Below are positions 1 to 5,153 of a DNA stretch of 5,153 nucleotides, in pieces. The translations under genes and the position numbers were made by a program. The notes under the pieces were generated by a model. That model had not been told where the DNA came from and did no database searches. It was given only the letters and a program-made list of their open reading frames with translations. The stretch spans positions 1 through 5,153 of the forward strand of contig JAPLBU010000074.1 of assembly GCA_026392575.1 (NCBI GenBank), written 5' to 3'. Numbering within the stretch: the stretch's first letter is position 1; each line of letters starts with the position of its first letter. Source of the DNA: Actinomycetota bacterium (GTDB lineage: Bacteria; Actinomycetota; Actinomycetes; S36-B12).

Positions 1-130
1 GCAGGACGGAGACGGTGGCCGTCTTGGGAGCCGGGGCCGCAGAGGCGGGGCTCGCCGTGGCCACGAGGCCGAGAGGAAGCAGCACAGCGGCAGCGACTGC
101 TGCGCCGCGCATGAGTCGTGAACCGATCAT
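1..130 (-). CDS. Secreted protein, N-terminal fragment (signal peptide)
   Basis: This reading frame on the minus strand starts with ATG at 130 and runs off the left edge, giving 43 codons. The translation is a classic Sec signal peptide. A short n-region (MIGSRLMRG) contains two arginines, a hydrophobic core follows (AAVAAAVLLPLGLVAT), and a small-residue cleavage region ends in ASPASA before APAPK, so signal peptidase I would probably cut after ASA. There is no lipobox cysteine at that point, so an exported or cell-wall protein is more likely than a lipoprotein. The start is supported by GAAAGG six bases upstream. A second in-frame ATG at codon 7 is possible but lacks as good a ribosome site. 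The mature protein lies outside the window, so its function cannot be given. The gene lies 80 bases downstream of the GGDEF-like gene on the same strand and could be co-transcribed with it. Confidence 0.8.
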   Translation of the reverse strand, partial: MIGSRLMRGAAVAAAVLLPLGLVATASPASAAPAPKTATVSVL

Positions 131-136
131 GGTGAA

Positions 137-142
137 CCTTTC
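137..142 (-). promoter_or_regulatory. Ribosome binding site of the secreted-protein gene
   Basis: GAAAGG on the minus strand lies six bases before the ATG at 130. It is the only purine-rich match at correct spacing in this 80-base intergenic stretch and decides the start of a gene too short in the window to be called by length. Confidence 0.6.
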
Positions 143-210
143 GTTTGCCGCCGAGGGGCGGAGCGTGGTGGACGTCGTTCCGGGTGAACCGGCACTTCAC
201 TAACCCGAGG

Positions 211-1042
211 CTAGGCGACGTCAGGGGATTCCGCCTCCCGAACCTCCGCCATCACCAGCTGGCCTCGTCCCTGGCCCTTCGCGGCGTGCATGGCGCGCCG
301 CGCCCGCTCGACGGCGTCGGCGAAGTCCGCCCCCACCGGCCACGCGGCCGCGCCCGCGGAGATCGTGAGCGGGATCAGGCCGGCATCCGTGCGAATGGGG
401 TTCCTGTTCACCTTGTCACTGATCAGTTGCAGCGTCGGTCCAACGGACGCGGGATCGGCCGTGATGACGGCGAGGATCTCGTCGCCGTCCCACCTCGCGA
501 CGATGTCGTCATCGGGCAGCGCCCAGCGCGTGCGCCCGGCGACCGCGAAGAGGAACACATCGCCCAGGTCACGCCCGCGCTCCTCGTTCAGGGCGCCCAT
601 CCCGTCGCATCCGATCACCATCACCACACGAGGACCGGCCCCGTTCGGTCCGGACAGCTCAGCCAGCGCGGCCGCCTTGTCCGGCAGGCCCGTGACCACG
701 TCGGATCCCGGAACCGTGGCGACGGTGCTGCCGTCCGGCGCGGTGGGACGCGACTGCGGGCGGGAGGGCTGCGATCGCCCAGCGGACTTCGACTGACTTG
801 AAAGCACCGCAGCCGACGCGCCGATGATGACGCCGACAATGATCGGGATTGCATCGGAGAAATGCAGGCCGAAGGCCGAAGCCGACATGACCACGGCTGA
901 ACATGGCCGCGAACATCGGCACCGCAGCGAGAAAGGCAATACACGCAATCGGCTGTCGGCCCGAGAACCCGAGCGCCACGAGGAGGGCGACGACGGCCAG
1001 CGGCAGCACCAGTCCGAGCAGCAGCTCACGCCGACTGATCAC
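211..1042 (-). CDS. Membrane-anchored degenerate GGDEF-domain protein, frameshifted near 900
   Basis: Two minus-strand frames together make one protein of about 277 residues. The first frame (1042 to about 900) encodes two hydrophobic segments beginning RRELLLGLVLPLAVVALLV and continuing CIAFLAAVPMFAAMF. The second frame (about 897 to the TAG at 213..211) continues with another membrane segment (AIPIIVGVIIGASAAVL), a polar Pro/Ser/Arg linker, then a GGDEF-family fold: DVVTGLPDKAAAL, CDGMGALNEERGRDLGD, RWDGDEILAVI, TISAGAAAWP and ADAVERARRAMHAAK. Compared with the PleD-type family, the first metal-binding Asp is Gly, the conserved Lys is Gly, the signature reads DGDEI, and the I-site Arg is Pro. 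The Asn and Asp that contact guanine and the signature Asp-Glu remain. I infer weak or no cyclase activity, and possibly GTP binding or a regulatory role. The GTG at 1042 is preferred as start because GGAGGGG ends eight bases upstream; GTG at 1048 is an alternative. Confidence 0.75.
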
Positions 1043-1050
1043 GAGCACCA

Positions 1051-1057
1051 CCCCTCC
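1051..1057 (-). promoter_or_regulatory. Ribosome binding site of the degenerate GGDEF gene
   Basis: GGAGGGG on the minus strand ends eight bases before the GTG at 1042. It overlaps the GTG at 1051, which therefore cannot be the start. The nearby ATG at 1059 is in another frame and meets TGA after six codons. Together these favour GTG 1042, with GTG 1048 less well spaced. Confidence 0.55.
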
Positions 1058-1185
1058 ATGCCCCCGTCGGCCGATCGTCGAAGTGTAGGTGCCGGGCGTG
1101 ACGTTGCGGCTCAGCGATTGCGGGTCACGGAGCGGGGCACCCCGGAATCACCGCGGTCCGGCACACCATGCCCCCACCCCACGGC

Positions 1186-1191
1186 TAATAT
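1186..1191 (+). promoter_or_regulatory. Possible -10 element of the CheB/CheR/GGDEF/EAL gene
   Basis: TAATAT sits in a short AT-rich island (about 1185..1204) inside an otherwise GC-rich divergent intergenic region, 24 bases before the ATG at 1215. It fits the TAnnnT pattern of housekeeping promoters and would give a leader of roughly 18 bases. No convincing -35 hexamer is visible about 17 bases upstream. On the opposite strand the only comparable element toward the GGDEF gene is TACACT at 1087..1082, also without a clear -35. Confidence 0.35.
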
Positions 1192-1202
1192 CGGACATTA
1201 AT

Positions 1203-1210
1203 AGAGGGAG
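1203..1210 (+). promoter_or_regulatory. Ribosome binding site fixing the start at 1215
   Basis: AGAGGGAG lies four bases before ATG 1215. The frame is open back to a GTG at 1089, but that upstream stretch has no Shine-Dalgarno match, low-complexity translation and no similarity to the CheB N-terminus, so the ATG at 1215 is the supported start. Confidence 0.65.
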
Positions 1211-1214
1211 ATTC

Positions 1215-3017
1215 ATGGGCAAAAGCCGCGGTGGTGACACTCAGCGCCCGGACGCCGCACAGCCACCTGGCGTCACACGGGTCGTGGCGATCGGCGCATC
1301 CGCCGGTGGACTGGAGGCGTTGCAAGGCCTGCTCGCGCAGGTCCGGTCAGGAACCGGATCTGCGTTCGTGATCGCTCAGCACCTGGCCCCCGACCACGCA
1401 AGTCTGATGGTCGAGTTGCTGAGCCGTGCCAGCTCCCTGCCCGTCCGTGTCTGCGTCGACGGCTTACGGCTTGAACCTGATGTCGTGCTGGTGTGCCCGC
1501 CCAACTTCGACGTGACCCTCGTTGACGATGTCGTTCACCTGGCCACGCCTGGACCACGCTTCGGGCCGAGCCCCAAGATCAACCTGCTCTTCACCTCGCT
1601 TGCTGAGCATTGGCGCGATCGAGCCGTGGCCGTTGTTCTTTCCGGCACCGGACCCGACGGCGCACAAGGAATGCGTGACGTGCGGAGTGCAGGCGGGCTC
1701 ACCATGGTGCAGTCACCTGACGATGCCCGATTCGACAGCATGCCGCGAGCTGCGATCTCGCTCGGCGGCGTTGATTTCGTCGCCAGCGTCGCCGAGCTGG
1801 GCGGCCGCCTGGCGGCCCAGCTCTCCGATGGCGGTGGCTGGCCAGGTGAGGACATGTCCCCACCCGCCGGCGACATGCTGCTGTCGATCACAACTCAGGT
1901 GCGCCGGGCCGTGGGCATCGACTTCTCGCAGTACAAGGAATCCACGTTGCAGCGGCAGATCCAGCGACGGATGGCGATTCGCCAGGTATCCGATATCGAT
2001 GACTACTTCGCAATCCTGGTTCAGGAGGCGGACGAGGCGCGGGCCCTGTCGAGCAATCTGCTGGTCACCGTCACGTCATTCTTCCGCGACCCGCTCGCCT
2101 TTGAGGCACTGCGCTCCGCGCTCGGCGAGTACCTCACCGAGCGCGGAGGCGAGGATTCGATCCGCGTCTGGGTGCCCGGATGCGCCACCGGCGAGGAAGC
2201 GTATTCGATCTGCATGGTGATCAGTGACCTGCTCGATCATCCGGCCAACCTCAGCCAGCGGCTGAAGGTCTTCGGCACGGATCTGGATGAGTCGAGTCTG
2301 GCTATCGCTCGCCGAGGGCACTACACGACGAGCGGCGCTGGTTCGATTCCCGACGCATACCGCTCGCGCTTTGTCACCGAGACCCCCGAAGGCTCCTTTA
2401 TGGTCGAGGCGCTGCGGGATTGCATCGTGTTCGCCCGTCACGATGTTGCAGAGGACCCGCCCTTCCCACGCATGGACCTCGTCTCCTGCCGCAACACGCT
2501 GATCTACTTCACCGATCCTCTGCAGGAGCGTGCGCTGGCGATGATGGCTTTCGCCCTGAGGCCGACTGGCCTGCTCCTGCTCGGCAAGTCCGAGAACCTG
2601 ACGCGCACGACCCTCGGTTTCGATGTCCTGGACCCAGATCACCGGATCTTCGTGCGCAACCAAGGCCCTGGCCCGGTCGTCGGGCCAGACCCTCCTGATC
2701 CTCGACGACGACCACAGCCTGATCGAGGTCATCGGCGACGTCTCTCCCTACTGCCGGGTTCCCGAAGGTCGTGCCACGTCCGCGGCGGACTCGTACCTGC
2801 GACCCGAGCTTCAGGAGGAGGCCCGCGCGCTTCTGCTGCTGGCTCGGGCGAGCGGCGGCCGGGAGATCAGCCGGGCTATCCACCTCGGCGACCGGGACCT
2901 CGCCGTGCGTCTCGAGGCACGCACGCTCCCATTGGCCTCGCGCCAGCTGATCGTGCTCGCTTTCCTGCCGGATCCCGATGCAACCGCCGAAGAGATACCC
3001 GCCATAGGGCCAAGTGA
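1215..3017 (+). CDS. CheB methylesterase - CheR methyltransferase part of the fusion
   Basis: From ATG 1215 the frame encodes CheB_methylest (about residues 20-200) and CheR (about 220-490). In chemotaxis, CheR methylates receptor glutamates using S-adenosylmethionine and CheB removes the methyl groups; in such fusions the substrate is generally unknown. The CheB triad is intact: Ser29 in GASAGGLEAL, His56 in IAQHLAPDH and Asp148 in SGTGPDGAQGM. There is no receiver domain before CheB, unlike classical CheB. CheR shows the N-terminal helical part (FSQYKESTLQRQIQRRM, then LLVTVTSFFRDP), the SAM loop VWVPGCATGEEAYS (residues 318-331), FGTDLDE (Asp356) and DLVSCRNTLIYF (Asn427). Coherent coding stops near 2684. 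The remaining codons to the stop at 3017 are an out-of-frame Pro/Arg-rich tail, because the true continuation lies in the next frame. Read literally, the product is 600 residues. Confidence 0.88.
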   Translation: MGKSRGGDTQRPDAAQPPGVTRVVAIGASAGGLEALQGLLAQVRSGTGSAFVIAQHLAPDHASLMVELLSRASSLPVRVCVDGLRLEPDVVLVCPPNFDVTLVDDVVHLATPGPRFGPSPKINLLFTSLAEHWRDRAVAVVLSGTGPDGAQGMRDVRSAGGLTMVQSPDDARFDSMPRAAISLGGVDFVASVAELGGRLAAQLSDGGGWPGEDMSPPAGDMLLSITTQVRRAVGIDFSQYKESTLQRQIQRRMAIRQVSDIDDYFAILVQEADEARALSSNLLVTVTSFFRDPLAFEALRSALGEYLTERGGEDSIRVWVPGCATGEEAYSICMVISDLLDHPANLSQRLKVFGTDLDESSLAIARRGHYTTSGAGSIPDAYRSRFVTETPEGSFMVEALRDCIVFARHDVAEDPPFPRMDLVSCRNTLIYFTDPLQERALAMMAFALRPTGLLLLGKSENLTRTTLGFDVLDPDHRIFVRNQGPGPVVGPDPPDPRRRPQPDRGHRRRLSLLPGSRRSCHVRGGLVPATRASGGGPRASAAGSGERRPGDQPGYPPRRPGPRRASRGTHAPIGLAPADRARFPAGSRCNRRRDTRHRAK

Positions 3018-3620
3018 AGTGTTCAACAGGGAGATCCTCCGTCTCGAGCGCGCACTGCTCGCCAGCCAAGATGACCTGCGTAGCTCGGTAGCCGAACTGC
3101 AAGCCGCAAACGAGGAGCTGGAGGCCTCGTCCGAGGAGCTCCAGGCCGCGTCCGAGGAGCTCCAGGCGACCAACGAGGAACTCCAGGCCAGCAACGAGGA
3201 GCTGCAGGCGACCAACGACGAGCTCGGCGCCGTCAACCGAGAGCAGCAGACGCGATCCGACGCCCTGCAGGAGCTCAACACCGACCTTGACAATATCCAG
3301 ACCTCCTTCACCCAGGGCATGGTCATCGTCGACAGAGACCTGCGCATCACCCGATTCTCATCGTTGGCGGTCCGCGTCTTCGCCCTCATCCCCGACGACA
3401 TCGGCACGCTGCTGAGCAGGCCCTTCACTCCGTCGCCGAGGGCGAGCCTCGTCGAACGATGGAGATCGGTGACGATGACGTGTCGTTCCTCCTGCAGGTC
3501 GTGCCGTACCAGGAGCCGGACGGCCGCCGACGGGGTGCGATCGTGACCCTCACGGACATCACGGAGTTGGTCGCGCTCCGCCGCACCGCCGCAGAAGCCT
3601 TCTCCAAGCTCGAGGCAGCC
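2685..3620 (+). CDS. Middle part of the fusion: PAS-like segment, coiled coil, PAS (frame break near 3410)
   Basis: After the first frame break the protein continues with QTLLILDDDHSLIEVIGD and then YLRPELQEEARALLLLARAS, the PAS-like segment that normally follows CheR in these hybrids. A helical stretch (EILRLERALLASQDDLRSS) leads into seven consecutive heptads of the ELQAxNE type. A PAS domain follows, starting at NIQTSFTQGMVIVDRDLRITRF and reading VRVFALIPDDIGTLL to about 3412. It resumes in the other frame with AEQALHSVAEGEP, FLLQVVPYQEPDGRRRG and AIVTLTDITEL, the usual last PAS strand and exit motif, then the helix ALRRTAAEAFSKLEAA toward GGDEF. No heme, flavin or other cofactor ligand can be assigned. 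The join between the two PAS halves looks about a dozen residues shorter than I expect for this family, so a small deletion is possible here. The segment has no start of its own. Confidence 0.75.
3094..3240 (+). repeat. Seven tandem 21-base units encoding a heptad coiled coil
   Basis: Seven back-to-back 21-base units encode ELQAANE, ELEASSE, ELQAASE, ELQATNE, ELQASNE, ELQATND and ELGAVNR. The Glu-Leu pair and the Gln/Glu-Ala positions recur exactly every seven residues, which predicts a continuous parallel coiled coil between the PAS-like segment and the PAS domain. An ELQ-x-x-NE repeat is a known hallmark of CheB/CheR-PAS hybrids, so this is family structure rather than a recent satellite. 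The DNA units (gaggagctccaggc-like) are similar enough to recombine or to confuse assembly. Confidence 0.9.
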
Positions 3621-3621
3621 T

Positions 3622-4941
3622 GCGGCACTCACGCAGCAGGCGACATACGACACGGTGACCGAGAAGCTGAACCGGGCCGCCTTCACCCAGGGCGTCGATC
3701 GTGAGTTGGCACGAGCCGCCCGCGCAGGCACCGAAGTCGCGCTCGTCTGGATCGACCTCGATCGCTTCAAGAGCATCAACGACCACTTCGGGCATGAGGC
3801 CGGCGACATGGTCCTGCGCACCTGCGCGAATCGCATCGCGTCCGCTGTCCGCCAAACCGACCTCGTGGGCCGGATCGGGGGCGACGAGTTCGGCGTCCTG
3901 CTCACCAACGGCCCGACGGAGGGCGAGCTCGACGTCATCCTCGAGCGGCTCGTCGCGGTGCTGGCCGAGCCCATTGCCATCCGCGATGCCGAGGTCTCGG
4001 TGGGCGCCAGCCTGGGCATCGCCCTCTACCCCCGCGACGAGTCCACCGCCGACGGGCTGCTGAGGGCGGCCGACGCGGCGATGTACGAAGTGAAGCGAAA
4101 CGGTGGCAATGACTTCGCCTATTTCTCCGTCAAGATGAACGAGGCCGCCGAACTGCGTCACACGATGCGCCGACTCGTCGAGCAGGGAATGACGAATGGG
4201 GAGTTCGAGGTCTTCTACCAGCCGATCGTGCACACGAACGGTGGGCAGGTGTGGGGGGTCGAGAGCCTGATCCGGTGGCGCAGGAACAAGGAGATCGTAC
4301 CGGCTGCCGAGTTCATCACGTTCTGCCAGGAGAGCGGTCAGATCCGCGCCCTTGGGCTGTTGACCCTCGGGCTGCTGCGCAGTGACATCGCCGCGCTACG
4401 CGATGCAGGCCACTCGGCGCTGCACGTGTCCGTGAACTTCTCCGCGGAGCAACTGGCGGATTCCCACCTGGCCAGCATCTTGGCGCAGTGGTCGGCTACG
4501 GATGGGCTTGAGCGCGTCGTCATCGAGATCGTCGAGTCGGTGTTCCTGCCAAGCAATGCCGACGGCCTGGCGACCGTTCAGGAACTGTCAGCACTCGGCG
4601 CCGGGATCTCGATTGACGACTACGGCTCCGGATACTCGAACATCCGCCTCGTGAAGGAACTGTCCCCCGACTTCGTCAAGCTCGATCGCACCTTTCTGGG
4701 ACCAGACAGCGAGATGGAAAGAGTTACCGTCCTCGATGTCGACCGGGCACTGATCCGCTCCGCCATCGAGATGGCGCACGCCATCGGCGCCGAGGTAGTC
4801 GCTGAGGGGATCGAGGATGCCGCCACGATGCAAGCGGTGACGGATCTCGGCGCGGACTACATCCAGGGCTACCACATCGCGCGACCCATGCCCCTTGCCG
4901 ATCTGCTGCTCTGGCTCGACGGTCGCACGACTGCTGGCTAG
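3622..4941 (+). CDS. GGDEF-EAL part of the fusion (c-di-GMP synthesis and breakdown)
   Basis: This frame continues the fusion as ALTQQATYDTVTEKLNRAAF and ends with TAG at 4939..4941. Numbering below counts from the GTG at 3655. The GGDEF domain has the metal and guanine motif DLDRFKSINDHFGHEAGD (34-51), the signature GGDEF at 75-79 and an inhibitory I-site RQTD (66-69) exactly five residues before it, so a feedback-inhibited diguanylate cyclase is predicted. The EAL domain runs from about 168 to the end. It keeps Glu203 (in ESL replacing EAL), Asn261 in SVNFS, Glu291 in IEIVES, Asp321-Asp322 in IDDYGSGYS, Lys342 in FVKLD, Glu384 in VVAEGIE and Gln404 in IQGY. All main metal and catalytic positions of c-di-GMP phosphodiesterases are thus present. 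The GTG at 3655 is inside the first GGDEF helix and is not a credible independent start. The stop lies 13 bases from the convergent dehydrogenase stop. Confidence 0.9.
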   Translation, partial: AALTQQATYDTVTEKLNRAAFTQGVDRELARAARAGTEVALVWIDLDRFKSINDHFGHEAGDMVLRTCANRIASAVRQTDLVGRIGGDEFGVLLTNGPTEGELDVILERLVAVLAEPIAIRDAEVSVGASLGIALYPRDESTADGLLRAADAAMYEVKRNGGNDFAYFSVKMNEAAELRHTMRRLVEQGMTNGEFEVFYQPIVHTNGGQVWGVESLIRWRRNKEIVPAAEFITFCQESGQIRALGLLTLGLLRSDIAALRDAGHSALHVSVNFSAEQLADSHLASILAQWSATDGLERVVIEIVESVFLPSNADGLATVQELSALGAGISIDDYGSGYSNIRLVKELSPDFVKLDRTFLGPDSEMERVTVLDVDRALIRSAIEMAHAIGAEVVAEGIEDAATMQAVTDLGADYIQGYHIARPMPLADLLLWLDGRTTAG

Positions 4942-4954
4942 CCCTCACGAGCGC

Positions 4955-5153
4955 CTACCGCTGCGGGTGCACGTGCACCTTCATGGTGCCCGGGTCCCGT
5001 GACTCCATCTGCGCGAAGGCATCCGCGATCTCGGCGAGGCCGAAGGTATGCGTCACCAGGCGACCCGGCAGGATCAAGCGGGATGCGACCAGGGCGATCA
5101 CCTCGGGCCATACCCCCGGACTGCTGAGGCTTCCGAGCACGGTCTGGTCCTGC
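4955..5153 (-). CDS. Zinc-type alcohol dehydrogenase (MDR family), C-terminal fragment
   Basis: The frame enters from the right edge and ends with TAG at 4957..4955, giving the last 65 residues of a longer protein. TVLGSLSSPGVWPEVIALVASRLILPGRLVTHTFGLAEIADAFAQM matches the C-terminal part of medium-chain dehydrogenases: the strand after the nucleotide fold, the helix that follows, then the ThrHis-Phe-LeuAlaGluIle-AlaPhe motif, ending in a Lys-Val-HisValHis strand. This family oxidises alcohols or polyols with NAD(P). The cofactor-binding GxGxxG and zinc-binding cysteines lie outside the window, so substrate and subgroup (alcohol, sorbitol or threonine dehydrogenase-like) cannot be set. The GTG at 5140 is an internal valine. 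The gene is convergent with the GGDEF-EAL segment, with no room for a separate terminator between the two stops. Confidence 0.85.
   Translation of the reverse strand, partial: QDQTVLGSLSSPGVWPEVIALVASRLILPGRLVTHTFGLAEIADAFAQMESRDPGTMKVHVHPQR

Larger units (their letters stand above)
1215..4941 (+). pseudogene. CheB-CheR-PAS-GGDEF-EAL fusion gene, three frame breaks
   Basis: This is the parent entry for the next three segments. Frames change at about 2684, 3410 and 3621, yet the translated segments join into one domain series expected of a CheB/CheR-PAS hybrid signalling protein, ending in GGDEF-EAL instead of the histidine kinase often found in this family. Corrected length is about 1,240 residues. 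No transmembrane segment or signal peptide is visible, so the protein would be cytoplasmic. The second and third frame segments have no ribosome site at plausible starts. Their first codons also fall inside conserved domains (the PAS and the first GGDEF helix), so they are not independent genes. The label pseudogene describes the sequence as given: if the indels are sequencing errors, this is an intact gene; if real, only the CheB-CheR part would be made. It is divergent from the degenerate GGDEF gene and convergent with the dehydrogenase. Confidence 0.75.

Noticed and set aside
145..801. Plus-strand open frame (218 codons) opposite the degenerate GGDEF gene
   Set aside because: It is Arg/His-rich with no motif; the opposite strand encodes clear GGDEF-family motifs.
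1089..1214. Upstream extension of the CheB frame to GTG 1089
   Set aside because: It has no Shine-Dalgarno match, its translation shows no similarity to CheB, and it crosses the probable promoter. ATG 1215 has a good ribosome site.
2076..2732. Minus-strand open frame (218 codons) opposite CheR
   Set aside because: It lies entirely within well-conserved CheR coding on the other strand and shows no recognisable fold or ribosome site.
3094..3240. The 21-base tandem units as a minisatellite or CRISPR-like array
   Set aside because: The repeats are in frame, encode coiled-coil heptads, have no spacers, and match a known feature of CheB/CheR-PAS hybrids.
2676..3632. Programmed ribosomal frameshifting as the cause of the frame changes
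   Set aside because: I see no slippery heptamer with a following pseudoknot or internal Shine-Dalgarno stimulator at any break, and three such events in one gene would be very unusual.
2811..4019. Long minus-strand open frame (402 codons) opposite the PAS and GGDEF coding
   Set aside because: The translation is Ser/Arg-rich low complexity with no domain motif, and mirrors the heptad repeat and GC-biased codons of the sense gene. It is an antisense shadow.
1..5153. tRNA, rRNA, insertion sequence, phage or attachment-site signals
   Set aside because: No cloverleaf, rRNA-like stretch, transposase motif or terminal inverted repeats were seen in either strand.

Overview
The window is GC-rich, bacterial-type DNA with GTG as well as ATG starts, clear Shine-Dalgarno sequences and strong third-position GC. 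It looks most like a high-GC Actinomycetota chromosome. That assignment is an inference from composition and gene style, because no taxon marker gene is present.

Layout, left to right: (1) 130..1, minus strand: the first 43 codons of a secreted protein, cut by the window edge and consisting mostly of a signal peptide. (2) 1042..211, minus strand: a membrane-anchored protein with a degenerate GGDEF domain; its frame breaks at about 900. (3) 1043..1214: a divergent intergenic region carrying a probable promoter and a good ribosome binding site for the next gene. (4) 1215..4941, plus strand: one very large signalling gene. Its domains in order are CheB methylesterase, CheR methyltransferase, a PAS-like segment, a seven-unit heptad coiled coil, a PAS domain, GGDEF and EAL. 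The reading frame changes three times (about 2684, 3410 and 3621), although protein similarity continues across every break. (5) 5153..4955, minus strand: the C-terminal end of a zinc-type (MDR family) alcohol dehydrogenase, convergent with gene 4 and only 13 bases from it.

Functionally the centre is a second-messenger and protein-methylation locus. The large gene joins a chemotaxis-type methylesterase/methyltransferase pair to both a cyclic-di-GMP synthase domain (intact GGDEF and I-site) and a cyclic-di-GMP phosphodiesterase domain (all main catalytic residues present, with ESL in place of EAL). The divergent neighbour has a GGDEF fold that has lost a metal ligand and the I-site arginine, so it is more likely a nucleotide-binding or regulatory partner than an enzyme. 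No receptor, CheA or CheW gene is visible.

The main caution is the four frame breaks on two strands within about 2.7 kb. No premature stops separate the coherent segments and the catalytic residues are preserved. This suggests either sequencing/assembly indels or very recent gene decay; the sequence alone cannot decide. If the indels are errors, gene 4 encodes a protein of about 1,240 residues.
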